Source of the DNA: Zanthoxylum bungeanum
Taxonomy: Eukaryota > Streptophyta > Magnoliopsida > Sapindales > Rutaceae
Assembly: GCA_019454045.1 (NCBI GenBank)
Contig: SKCR01025340.1
Location: 124,001 to 188,000, forward strand
Direction of reading: 5' to 3'
Length of the DNA: 64,000 bases
The position numbers and the translations under genes are program-made. Shown here piece by piece: positions 1-10,130 of this stretch. The notes under the pieces are model-generated. The model searched no databases, was not told the origin of the DNA, and saw nothing but the letters and a program-made list of their open reading frames with translations. Numbering within the stretch: position 1 is the first letter of the stretch; each line of letters starts with the position of its first letter.

Positions 1-334
1 TAAGTACCGGATGACATGTAGTATGGCTCTTCTGAGAGTGTTTTTCTGGGTAAAAACAGATTCAACTAGCCAATTTCTAGGGTCCATATCTTTCTCAATT
101 TTAATTCAAATTAAGCAAATGATATACCAAATTGAAGATCTCATGACGTAGTTTTCAAAACATATTTGAACATGCGATTATCAATTTTCTACAGAAAGTT
201 ATTACGGCCCAAAGTTGGAAGAAAATCATTTTTGAAAAACAAAAACTAGAAGCATTTTCAACATTTTTCATGCATGTTCATGCAATTTTTGTGTAATCCA
301 ACTAGAATACATGCATTTAAGCTACTGATACCAA
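1..334 (-). mobile_element. 5' leader of a copia-type element running off the left edge
   Basis: AT-rich, no long reading frame. It lies just inside a primer binding site and LTR that read on the minus strand, so it should be the untranslated leader between the 5' LTR and a gag start left of the window. It does not visibly match the leader of the copia at 3021-9611, although the LTRs are the same family. Assignment rests on position only. Confidence 0.6.
321..333 (-). other. Primer binding site, initiator tRNA-Met type
   Basis: On the minus strand this reads TGGTATCAGTAGC, one base after the LTR end. TGGTATCAG is the usual copia primer site complementary to the 3' end of initiator tRNA-Met. 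It fixes the element orientation as minus and shows that the interior lies to the left. Confidence 0.8.
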
Positions 335-534
335 TGTTAGGAAACATAATCCCTAATATATTTACATGTTTGTCCTTTTAGGATCTAACCATACATGTAT
401 TACTAGTCCTAGATTTATTTACATGCTAATTGAAATAAATCTATATTAACCACAACACAATTGCATACCTTTTATACTTGTAGAGACCTCTTAATCAAAC
501 TTGATTGATTGTTTAACTCAATAAGCAAATGGTC

Positions 535-545
535 TTATTTATAGG
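535..545 (-). promoter_or_regulatory. Candidate TATA box in LTR A
   Basis: Minus strand CCTATAAATA. About 400 bp of U3 lies upstream (546-945), including the 62 bp repeats. Predicted from sequence only. Confidence 0.5.
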
Positions 546-757
546 AGGGAAATCAAGTCACTATGTAATCACATGCATTGATTACTATTAATCACATTAT
601 TAGGATGCATAATGACATTTTCTAACCCTTCCAAAAATGTTACCATCATTGGTGTACCATATGTTCCCCATTGAACATTTTACTAATTGTTGTCACTTAA
701 CAACTCTTGTTGTTACTTAATTATTTGATTAACAACTCTTGTTGTTTACTTAGTAAT

Positions 758-943
758 GAAATCATTACTAATTGTTGTTATTTAACAACACCACATAATT
801 AACTTATAATTTCCAACATGAAATTATTACTAATTATTGTTATTTAACAACACCAAATAATTAACTTAATAATTTCCAAATGAAATTATTATTAATTGTT
901 GTTATTTAACAACACCAAATAATTAACAACAATTAATTTCCAA
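758..943. repeat. Three tandem 62 bp repeats in LTR U3
   Basis: Units start at 758, 820 and 882. Each begins GAAATNATTA and contains the palindrome GTTGTTATTTAACAAC. The same repeats occur inverted in the LTR at 9002-9195. Repeated U3 units of this kind often carry enhancer activity in plant LTRs; here that is inference. Confidence 0.85.
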
Positions 944-987
944 TAGAACTATAGCCAAATCTATAGAAAATAAGCTCCAGTTGATTT

Positions 988-2740
988 TTGGAAGAAATAA
1001 TCTCCCTAAACCAAAGTACTTTTATCCCAAATAGGTTGATAACAGATAATATTAACATGGGTTATGAAAGTCTTCACATGCTTAGGGGAATGGAGAAAGG
1101 GAAACATGGTTTTGTGGCACTGAAGGTAGATATAAGCAAAACTTATGATAGAGTGAAATGGAAGTTTGTGGAGATGTTGATTACAAAAATGTGTTTCTCG
1201 GCTAGTTAGAGGGGATTAGTGATGGGGGAATGAAGTGTATTTCAACCACAACGTACTCAATTCTGATTAATGGCGAGGCAAGAGGCATGATTCACCCTCA
1301 AAAGGGTATAAGACAAGGGTGCCCACCATCTCTATATATTCATCTTGTGTGCAGAAGCCCTCTCATCTTTTCTACACAAAGCAGAACCTGAAAAGCTTAT
1401 TACTGGTGTGAAATTCAGCTCAGATCTCACCGCGTCCCGCCTCTTTTTCGCTGATGATGGTCTGATCTTTACCCAAGTTACTGTAGAGGAATGCAACCAT
1501 TTGAAGAAGATTTTTGATTGTTATGCCGCAGCCTCGGGTCAGTTCTTCAATTATGATAAGTCATCCATGCTTTTCAGCCTTTATATTGGCAGTACCATAT
1601 CTGTAGCCATCAAAAAGATTTTCAATTTCAATATTGGCTCCAATTAAAAAAAAAAAAAAAAATTACTTGGGGCTTCCCTCTATGATTGGCAAGAATAAGA
1701 AAAGCATTTTCAATGAGATCAAATTGAAGATAAGTAATAAGGTGAAGAACTGGCAGTGTAAGTTATTTTCGATTGGAGGCAAAGAGGTACTCATAAAAGC
1801 CGTGGTATAAGCAATCCCATCCTTTGCAATAAGTGTGTTTAAGATACCTGGAACTCTTTACAATGAAATCAAAAAGCAATTGTCTGCGTATTGGTGGGGA
1901 TCCTCAGAAACGAAGAAAAAAGTCCATTGGGTTAGTTGGAATCGTCTTTGTCTGTCAAAAAGGGACGGTGAAGTGGGGTTTCTAGATTTTGAAAGTTTTA
2001 ATCAAGCTCTCTTGGCTAAATAAGTATGGAGGATAATTAAATATCATGGATTGTTGGTGGCGAGGATTCTCAAAGCTCGATACTTTAAAAACGAGAATTT
2101 CCTAGAGGCTTACATAGGCTATAATCCATCTTTCATTTGGCTTAGCATCTTATGGGGCAGAGAAATATTGATAAAGGGGCTGAGATGGAGAATTGGTGAT
2201 GGGAAATCAACATCGATTTACGAAAGTAATTGGATCCCTAGGCCAAATTTGTTTAAGCCTGTCTCTCCGTCTACATTGCCGATGGAGTCAAAAAGTTCCA
2301 TTCTGCTCAATAAGGATAACCAGTGGAATGAACAGCTTATAAAGCAACAGTTTATGGAGATGGATGTGCAAGAAATTCTGTATATTCCCTTGCCAATTGA
2401 TCCTAAAGGGGATAAGTTATGCTGGCACTTGAAAAGTGGGCCAATTCTGAGTTAAAAGTGTGTATCTGGTCGCAAAGGATGCAAATAATAATGCAAAGGC
2501 TTTTAGCTCGATTCAAAGTTCAGGTCTATGGAAGAGCATCTGGATAATGGAACTCCAAGGAAAGATTAAGATCTTTATTTGGAGATGTCTAGTCAATTTG
2601 CTTCCAACATCAACAAAGCTGCTGTCAAAGAAAATAGTGTCATCCAATGAATGTCAGAGGTGTGGGAGATATGCTGAATCTCTGTTACATACTTTACTCC
2701 ATTGTAAGTTCTCGAAGCAATGTTGGCATATATCTTAGTT
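988..2740 (+). pseudogene. LINE ORF2 fragment: reverse transcriptase and zinc-binding RT-associated domain
   Basis: Broken into several frames. 988-1209 holds the RT start, with the palm motif VDISKTYDRVKWKF. 1345-1647 holds the catalytic patch LFFADDGLIF (plant L1 version of YADD). A run of about 17 A follows at 1647. 1835-2023 and 2051-2455 carry the post-RT region (YWWGSSETKKKVHWVSW, RWRIGDGKSTSIYESNW). 2460-2738 carries the zf-RVT cysteine/histidine patch (CQRCGRYAESLLHTLLHC). Stops and frameshifts separate all pieces. Typical of an old, 5'-truncated plant L1; the LINE RNase H region would lie around 2870-3020 and 9612 on. Confidence 0.85.
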
Positions 2741-3015
2741 TGATGGTTTTGTCTCTAGTTTCAAAGGCAACGGTTTGTGGGAATTTTTTCAGTATTATGT
2801 ATCAAGCCTTACAAAAAATTGAGTTGAAACAGATTTGCGGTTTGTTGTGGGCTTTATAGGGAGCTCGAAATGAAACTTTGTTTCAGAGGCATATTCCGGA
2901 TCAGTTCCAGATTTTAGCTAGAGCAGAAGCTGTGAGCAGCTCCTTTGAATTAGTGAACCAGCCAGGTGGAAAAACCAGTAGAGATGTCTTGGTCCTTTGC
3001 AACTGGATCAAGTTA

Positions 3016-3020
3016 TATGT
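3016..3020. repeat. Target site duplication TATGT, left copy
   Basis: TATGT precedes the element start TGTTGGAAAT at 3021 and is repeated at 9612-9616 after the end TTTCCTAACA. Removing one copy plus 3021-9611 rejoins the LINE sequence. Confidence 0.8.
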
Positions 3021-3089
3021 TGTTGGAAATTATTACTAATTGTTGTTATTTAACAACACCAAATAATTAACAACAATTAATTTTCAACA
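3021..3089 (-). repeat. Truncated 3' LTR fragment
   Basis: From 3027 it matches the last 62 bp repeat of LTR A up to the LTR edge (TTTTCAACA). The left edge TGTTGGAAATTA looks like the opposite LTR edge fused through the shared GGAAATTA. About 540 bp of LTR is missing. Confidence 0.75.
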
Positions 3090-3099
3090 TCTCCCACTC
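3090..3099 (-). other. Polypurine tract
   Basis: Minus strand GAGTGGGAGA directly before the 3' LTR start, the usual copia plus-strand primer position and composition. It confirms minus orientation. Confidence 0.7.
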
Positions 3100-4115
3100 A
3101 CACATGATAGGATCAACAATTTTTATTATCTCTACAAGAATAATTCATACTTTGCAATTGTGCCGTGCGACCAGCATACTTCGAGAGCTCACTTGCTATA
3201 CATCTGTTAGGAATATATAGCCGCTCGAAAAATGGATAGAACCATAGTGGATTATGTATGCAGTATCATCGATCATTTATCACATTAAATCTCTCTCGAT
3301 CTCTTTTCGAATGTAATATTTATTTTGTATTCACAATCATGTTTGATCACATAGAATAACATAATTGGTCGACCAGTGAATACAAGCTAATGTGATATTA
3401 CTCATATAATGATCTTTCTCATTTCTCGAATCTCTCAATTTTGATTCAATTCGCTTTTCCAGATATGTTCTTTCAGATCGAATCTCTCATGATCTTTCAG
3501 CAACACTCCAAGATAGCGATCATCAAATCTAAGTTTTAAGAAGCAGACAAGAGTCTAAAGGGTACAATGTGAGATTGAAATAATCTCAAGGGTCTCACAC
3601 ATATCAAGACTGAGATCTTTACTTGTATTACCCTCAATAGTCACAAATGTACACATGGTATGAAAACATGTGCTACAGTATTCTCTCCTTTCCCATGGAG
3701 AGCATGTCTCATAAAATACCATACAGATTATAGTTCAGACAAACACAATGTCCAACTCATAACTGACATTAAGACAAGTAAGGTGAAACAAACTTATTCA
3801 CCTTAGGTCATATCACAGAGAAAGTGACCCCATAACGACATTACTTAATTTTCAAGCTTGAGCTCTCTAAATTATCACTCAGATAATTAGCTTAAAAATT
3901 TGTCTCATCTCCCATTAACACAAAGTAATGGAGGCGATTTCCCCGTGAGAGGGCCAATCATTCACTTGTCCGACATACTTCTCATACTAACAAATAGTAT
4001 ATTTGTTTAAACATGTATCAACATAATAACATGTAAGCATTGAACACAAATATCAATGATATTAACATTAGTAAACATTATTTGGGAAAAATACATATCA
4101 TAATATGTAAGCACA
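3100..4115 (-). other. Non-coding 3' region of the nested copia
   Basis: About 1 kb between the RNase H stop and the polypurine tract. AT-rich, no long frame on either strand, and no recognisable extra gene. Confidence 0.6.
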
Positions 4116-4517
4116 TTAACATCTACGCAATCCCTGAGTTTTTACATGTCTAACAAAGACATCTCTAGGAACAGGCTTGGTCAATGGATCTGCTACCATT
4201 TCTTGCGTAGAAATGTACTTCATGTTTACCTCTTCTCGTGCAACTATGTCTTTCACAAAGTTATATTTGGTATCTATATGTTTCGTTTTACAATGGAATT
4301 TTGGGTCTTTTGTGTAGGCTATCGCTGCTTCACTATCACAGTTAACTAATACTGGACCAGAAGCTTCATTTGACATACCCAAATGATCCAAGAACCTTTT
4401 CAACCACACAGCCTCTTGTACTGCTGATGAAAAGGCCACAAATTCAGCCTCCATTGTGGATAAGGCTATACAAGATTGTTTCTTACTGCTCCATGAAATG
4501 ACACCATTGTTTAGCAA
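4116..4517 (-). pseudogene. Copia Pol: RNase H domain
   Basis: 133 codons. Recognisable patches are ISWSSKKQSCIALSTMEAEF, the mid-domain DSEAAIAYTKDP, the HIDTKYNFVKD segment and the terminal ADPLTKPVPRDVF, ending at a stop near the polyprotein end. A frameshift near 4545 separates it from RT. RNase H degrades the RNA strand during reverse transcription. Confidence 0.9.
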
Positions 4518-4549
4518 GAAAACAAATCCGGAGGTAGATTTTCTTTCAT

Positions 4550-5392
4550 CTAATCTCCTCCCCAGTCAGCATCAGTATAGTCTCTCAATTGCAGATCATT
4601 TCCTTGATAACACAATGAGTAATCAGATGTCCCTCTCAGATACCTAAATATTCTTTTAACTGCTTTCCAATGTGCTAGTCCTGGATTGGATTGGTATCTA
4701 CTTACCATTCCAACAGCTAAACAGATATCAGGTCTTGTACACAACATTGCGTACATTAAACTTCCAACTGCATTTGCATAAGGAACTTTCTTCATTTGTT
4801 CCTTTTCCTGTGGAGTTTCAGGACACAATCTACGACTTAAAGCTTCAGTTTTCGTGATAGGAGTATCAATGAGTTTGCAAGCCTGCATTTGGAAGCGTTC
4901 AAGAATTTTCTTTATATATGACTCTTGTGAAAGAGATAATAAATTCTTTGAACGATTTCTTGAGATCTTAACCCCAAGAATATATGCAGCTTCACCCATA
5001 TCTTTCATCTCGAAGTTAGATGATAACCATTCTTTAATGTGTTTTACAAACTCCTTATCATTTCCGGCTATAAGTATATCATCCACGTACAAAGATAAGA
5101 TAATGAACTTATCTTTATCTCTCTTGGTGTACACACAATGATCCTCATCTATCATTGTGAAATCATTCGAAATGATTGTATTGTGGAATCGTATATACCA
5201 TTGTCTAGACGATTGCTTGAGACCATATATAGACTTTAAAAGTTTACATACTTTCTCCTTTTCATTTTCTTTTATGAAACCTACTGGTTGTTCCATGTAG
5301 ATTTCTTCATCAAGTTCTCTATTGAGAAAAGCAGTCTTTACATCCATTTGATGTAATTCTAGATTCATACTTGCTACTATAGCCAGAATCAA
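4550..5392 (-). pseudogene. Copia Pol: reverse transcriptase
   Basis: 280 codons with the full copia RT signature: HQMDVKTAFLNRELDEEIYM near the start, YGLKQSSRQW, the catalytic LYVDDILIAGND, and the connection-region YLRGTSDYSLCY. The upstream reading frame continues past an in-frame TGA near 5444 (after TQQE) into the linker at 5444-5998. The domain itself is open, so this is the best-preserved part of the element. Confidence 0.92.
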
Positions 5393-5443
5393 GCGAATTG
5401 AGGTAAACCTTACAACAGGTGAAAAAATCTCTTCGTAGTCAAT

Positions 5444-5998
5444 TCATTCCTGTTGCGTATACCCTTTTGCCACAAGTCGTGCTTTATATCTTTCGATATT
5501 GCCATCGGCATTACGCTTTATTTTAAGAACCCATTTGTTCTTAACAGCTTTACGTCCTTTGGGTAGATCAACCAATTCCCAAACTTGGTTGGACCTCATT
5601 GACTCCATCTCTTCTTCCATTGCTTTCATCCATTTTTCCTTAGCAGGACACTGAAGAGCCTCTCTTATGTTTCTAGGTTCTTCATCATCTTGAGGTAGAA
5701 TCATAAAGGTTTCTCCTTCGATATCGAAACGACGTCGAGGAATGCCTATACGATTACTACGTCGCAATTGGGATTCTAGTGGTGGAACTGATTCCTCACT
5801 TTCGATATTATTCCCATTTGGATCGTGCACATTGCTCCCACTAGGATTATGTACATCACTCCCACTCGGATCACGTAAATGAGACTCGTGTGAAACTAAT
5901 TCATCATTTTGAGATTCATGTGAAACAGATTCATCATGTTTTATCAAATTTATCTCATCACTCACCACTTGAATTAGGTAAACTCGAGTGTTCACCAA
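5444..5998 (-). pseudogene. Copia Pol: integrase C-terminus and linker to RT
   Basis: 184 codons. The N-terminal half is an acidic, Ser/Asn-rich linker with short imperfect repeats (SHESQND, DPSGSDVHNPSGSNVHD). The C-terminal half is the conserved RT entry region (WMKAMEEEMESMRSNQVWEL, RYKARLVAKGYTQ). It ends at the TGA that separates it from the RT frame. Confidence 0.85.
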
Positions 5999-6723
5999 TC
6001 ATGTGATCCATGTGATCTTGAGTTTCATATAGAGATAATCTTGACCTATCTCTCCCTGCTTAGGAAAATCATTTTCTAAAAATGTGATATCTCGTGATTC
6101 AAATTCTGTCACGCCTCCACTTTCATGTTCACCTATGCAAACATAACCTTTTGATTGTTCAGAATATCTTATGAAGATACTCTTTTTTCCTCTTGGGCCT
6201 AACTTTCCATGTTCGTGAGAACGCACATGAACATAAGCCACACAACCCCAAGGTTTTAGAAATTGAATATCTGGTTTACGACCTGTCCATAACTCAATGG
6301 TGTGGTGGACACAGATTTAGATGGCACTCGGTTAAGTACATATGTGGCAGTTAATAATGCATCACCCCAATAGGTTATAGGCAAATTTTCTTGTGCCATC
6401 ATAGACCTAACCATCTCAAGAAGAGTTCTATTTCTTCTTTCCGCAACACCATTTTGTTGAGGAGTAGCAGGAGTAGTCAACTGACGACTAATTCGTTTTT
6501 CATCACATAATTCTCTGAACTGATCAGATAAGTACTCACGACCACGGTCAGTGCGTAGTGCTTTAATTTTCTTGTCTAATTGATTTTCTGTTAAATTCAT
6601 AAATTTCTTGAAACATTCTAATGCTTCGGATTTATGAGCAATCAAATAGACATAACCAAAGCGAGTAAAATCATCTATAAATGTGATGAAATAAGATGCT
6701 CCATGCCTTGCCCTGACATTCAT
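5999..6723 (-). pseudogene. Copia Pol: integrase catalytic core
   Basis: 6256-6723 contains the DDE-type core: the FITFIDDFTRFGYVYL strand with the first Asp, the second Asp in LRTDRGREYLSDQF, and the Glu in PQQNGVAERRNRTLLEMVRS. 5999-6241 continues with the post-core region (LGPRGKKSIFIRYSEQSKGY). A break lies at about 6241-6256. Integrase inserts the cDNA into the host genome. Confidence 0.9.
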
Positions 6724-6762
6724 TGGACCACAAATATCTGAATGAATTAATTGTAATGGAAA

Positions 6763-7330
6763 TTATGCTCTAGTCCCTTTTCCAAATGGTTTTCTCGCAG
6801 TTTTTCCGGCCAAGCAATATTCACAGGTTGACAATTCCACATTCTCAATATTTCCCAGAAAGCCTTCTTTGGCAAATCTGTTCATTCTTTGCTGGCCAAT
6901 GTGGCCAAGTCTAGCATGCCACACAGTTACATCACTATCACCACTGACAGATGAAGTAACAAATGAAAAACCGGAATTGTGATTAAAACATTCAACATTT
7001 AATACAATAAAACCATCTAGAAAATAACCAGAACCATAGTGTATTGTACCTAAGTACAAATCAACACCAAATTTATGGAAGTTCAAATTGAAACCTAAAT
7101 TAACCAAAACCAACACAGAAACTAAATTTCGACGAATTTGTGGAGCAAACAATACATCATGTAGTAGTAAAGTTTTTCCACCATGCATGACTAACTTGCA
7201 TGTTCCTATGCCTTTGACTTCAACCCGTGAGTTGTTGCCAACATATATCCACTTCACCCCAGGTGAAATTCGTCGAAATTCCGAAGGAATCTCTATCCTT
7301 CGCTACATGGTCTGTGGCTCATGAGTCTAC
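6763..7330 (-). pseudogene. Copia Pol: protease end and integrase zinc-binding region
   Basis: The zinc-binding region before integrase is clear (HARLGHIGQQRM...STCEYCLAGKTARKPFG, an HHCC arrangement). The protease active site is damaged: the expected Asp-Ser-Gly-Ala reads Asp-Ser-stop-Ala, with a TGA at 7319-7321. That single change (Gly GGA to TGA) would abolish both protease and downstream Pol. Confidence 0.85.
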
Positions 7331-7407
7331 AGTCCACAAAGGATTAGATTCAGTTAGAAAGATTGAACTTGAAACACATATTTCATTTAAATATGCACGA
7401 AAGGTAT

Positions 7408-8274
7408 TCACCTTTTTAGGCTCAGTGCAGTCACGAGCAAAATGACCTTTCTTACCACAGTTAAAACATTTAACCTTTGCCATGTTTTTCTTTTTGGTAG
7501 GACGTTTTCCTTTACCATGTTGATTGGTTTTCTGTTTCTTTTCTGGCTTAGAAGAATTTTGTTCTTTTCCGAACTGGAACCCACCACCATGAAATTTTCT
7601 TTTCTTTTTGAAACCCCCTGGTTGCTAGTTTCTGTCATATACACTTCAGCATTTGACTTAGCAGCCGCAAGGCGGTCGCTTTCTAATTCAAGGTGGCGTT
7701 TGGCATCATCAAAGGTTTTGATGCTCTCATTGTGGGTCAAATGCATTTTCATATGCTCCCAGCTATTTGGAAGAGAACGAATGACCGCTTGGACTTTCTG
7801 TTCATCTGTAAGAACATGTCCAGCATCTGCCAGTTCAGTAATCATGTTTGACATTTGCCTCAAGTGTTTTGACATAGTGAACTCAGGACGTTTCTTGTAT
7901 GTGTCAAACTTGATTGTCAGTGACCTGAGTTTGGTTATTGAGGTACTACCAAACTTTTCAGCTAGTGTGGACCACATGTCCTTAGCCATGTCATATTTCC
8001 TGAACTCTTTCATTAGGTCATTATCCATACTGCTCAGCAACGTAATGCGGGCAATGGAATTCTTTTTCTTCCAGGCCTCATAAGCCTCTCGGTCTCGCTT
8101 GTGTTGGGCCGTAGTGCCCTGTTCAGGTTCATCCATGCTCATTTTCAAAGTTTCAAGAACCTCTTGTTCTTCTAGCACATATTGGATTTTCATGCTCCAA
8201 ATTTCATAATTATCGCCATTCAGTTTCTCACCCTTGTTGAGTTCAGCAATAATGTTCTTTGTTGCGGAAGCCAT
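7408..8274 (-). pseudogene. Copia Gag
   Basis: 288-codon frame starting at ATG 8274. N-terminal capsid-type domain of the UBN2 / copia gag class (LNGDNYEIWSMKIQYVLEEQ, WSTLAEKFG, LRSLTIKFDTYKK). The zinc knuckle CX2CX4HX4C (CFNCGKKGHFARDC, 7427-7468) is in a different frame, so a frameshift lies near 7590-7610. The upstream leader is 8275-9001. Confidence 0.9.
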
Positions 8275-9001
8275 ATTAAAAACACAAAGTTTCTATAGAC
8301 ATTCATGCACAATTGTTAATACTTTTTTATTTTTTTATCATGAAACGAATTATGTTTAATAAAATTCTTCAATGGGGTTGGAGTCAAAAGGCCACTATGT
8401 GTCCAATCATCATCCAATTACCCAATGTAAAAATATTATCAACATAATCAATCATGTAAAATCATTTTCTAAAAATTACGTAAATTCTTAGAACATCTTA
8501 ATCATGCGATTATTGTACATGACAATCATTGATTTAATTACATAAATTCAAAATCAACATGAAACATTCAAACATATAAATACAATATTTACATGCCGTA
8601 AAATAACACACAGAAACAACATGAAAGAAATTAATATTTTACAATAATAATTTTCCCAGTTGTAGAGTCCCACACATATATGTTTTTGGATACGAATCCT
8701 CAAACTCTTTGGGTAACTCGTAATTAATCTTGGACAGCCATGGAAAACCTATAGCAAATTTAGGATCCTTACAACGTTTCAGGGACATCGAAGGAAAAAT
8801 ATTATTATTTGCCTTATGCCGTAGATACTGAACCGCTAACCTCTCAATGGCTTTATTATAAGGAACATGTTTTTCCTCACGTTTTACTAATATCCAAATA
8901 CGAGTAAGTTATTTTTGCCATATCTTGGGGAGAGTGTTCTCAGTAATCTGAATCTATTCGGTTGTCCTATCCAATTACCTGCCCAGATAGACTCCTGTAG
9001 A
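8275..9001 (-). other. Leader region between gag and the right LTR, with an orphan coding patch
   Basis: 8275-8640 is AT-rich leader. 8642-8887 contains an open minus-strand stretch of about 82 codons without an obvious start (patches LAVQYLRHKANNNIFPSMSL and FAIGFPWLSKINYELPKEF). A shorter frame lies at about 8890-8995. I do not recognise the protein. It does not look like Gag or Pol and could be a captured host fragment. No primer site is present next to the LTR at 9002. Confidence 0.4.
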
Positions 9002-9611
9002 TGTTGGAAATTAATGTTGTTAATTATTTGGTGTTGTTAAATAACAACAATTAGTAATAATTTCATTTGGAAATTATTAAGTTAATTATTTGGTGTTGTT
9101 AAATAACAACAATTAGTAATAATTTCATGTTGGAAATTATTAAGTTAATTATGTGGTGTTGTTAAATAACAACAATTAGTAATGATTTCATTACTAAGTA
9201 AACAACAAGAATTGTTAATCAAATAATTAAGTAACAACAAGAGTTGTTAAGTGACAACAATTAGTAAAATGTTAAATGGGGAACATATGGTACACCCATG
9301 ATGGTAACTTTTTGGAAGGGTTAGAAAAGGTCATTATACATCTTAATAATGTGATTAATAGTAATCAATGCATGTGATTACATAGTGACTTGATTTCCCT
9401 CCTATAAATAAGATCATTTGCTTATTGAGTTAAGCAATCAATTAAGTTTGATTAAGAGGTCTCTACAAGCATAAAAAGTATGCAATTGTGTTGTGGTTAA
9501 TATAGATTTATTTCAATTAGCATGTAAATAAATCTATGACTAGTAATACATGTATGGTTAGATCCTAAGAGGACAAACATGTAAATATATTAGGGATTAT
9601 GTTTCCTAACA
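9002..9611 (+). repeat. LTR C, inverted relative to the copia genes
   Basis: 610 bp, TGTTGGAAATT...TTTCCTAACA. It is the reverse complement of LTR A (335-945), including the 62 bp repeats (9002-9195). For a minus-coded copia the opposite orientation is expected. It is followed by the TATGT target duplication. Confidence 0.85.
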
Positions 9612-10130
9612 TATGTTGAGTAGCCCTTTGCAAGGATCTTCGGTGGGCAGGTCTTGGATCGGTCTCCTGGGATCACACAGAAAGAGTTATTGCTGCAGCT
9701 GTTAAAAAAGTGTAGTTCAAAGGAGATGTTGAGCAAGCAGAAGTTGCGGCTATAATTTTGACCTTCAGTGTGCTAAGGAGGCGAGATTTATGTCTCTTAT
9801 TAGCGAATCATATTATTTTAAACCTAGTAAATTTGGTGTTTGGTACTTCAAGCAGTTCCAAAGAAATTTATTGGGTTATCTCTGATATCCAGAACACCGA
9901 TAGGGACCTTGAATGTTATAAGGTTCAGTTTAAATTAGGAAGGTGTAATGTTACAACTCAATTTTTTAGTGAAGTGGCGTGTAATTGGCCATGTTGTTTT
10001 TAGGTCAATGACCTTCCTGTTACTATTATTGTATTCTGTAATTTTACTTTTTTTCTTAATGAAGTTCTTGTGTTTTAAAAAAATAAAACACGCCCGGTTC
10101 ACTGAAAAAAAAAAGCAAAAAAAAATTGAA
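9612..10130 (+). mobile_element. LINE fragment, part 2 (3' end)
   Basis: Continues the LINE after the copia insertion (TATGT repeat at 9612-9616). No clean frame. It ends with A-rich tails (TTTTAAAAAAATAAAA near 10075 and further A runs to about 10128), as expected for the 3' end of a LINE. Confidence 0.75.

Larger units (their letters stand above)
335..945 (-). repeat. 5' LTR of left-edge copia (LTR A)
   Basis: About 611 bp. On the plus strand it runs from TGTTAGGAAACATAATCC to TTTCCAATA (one change from the expected TTTCCAACA). The same sequence occurs inverted at 9002-9611 and as a 69 bp fragment at 3021-3089. It abuts the truncated LINE directly at its right side. Confidence 0.85.
946..3020 (+). 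mobile_element. LINE (L1-type) fragment, 5' truncated, part 1
   Basis: Begins within the reverse-transcriptase region, so ORF1 and the endonuclease are missing. It is interrupted at 3020 by the copia insertion and resumes at 9612. The left border coincides with the LTR A end. No LINE target duplication could be identified. Confidence 0.85.
3021..9611 (-). mobile_element. Copia-type LTR retrotransposon nested in the LINE, rearranged
   Basis: Gag, integrase, RT and RNase H all read on the minus strand. The left side keeps only a 69 bp LTR remnant after the polypurine tract. The right side carries a full LTR (9002-9611) inverted relative to the coding strand and to LTR A. Despite this, the unit has TG...CA ends and a 5 bp target duplication, so it inserted or was rearranged as one piece. 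All genes are broken. Confidence 0.85.

Noticed and set aside
758..943. CRISPR-like repeat-spacer array
   Set aside because: Units are directly adjacent 62 bp tandem repeats without spacers inside a plant LTR.
9002..9611. An independent solo LTR insertion next to the copia
   Set aside because: TATGT flanks the whole 3021-9611 unit and no short duplication flanks 9002-9611 alone (left neighbour GTAGA, right TATGT).
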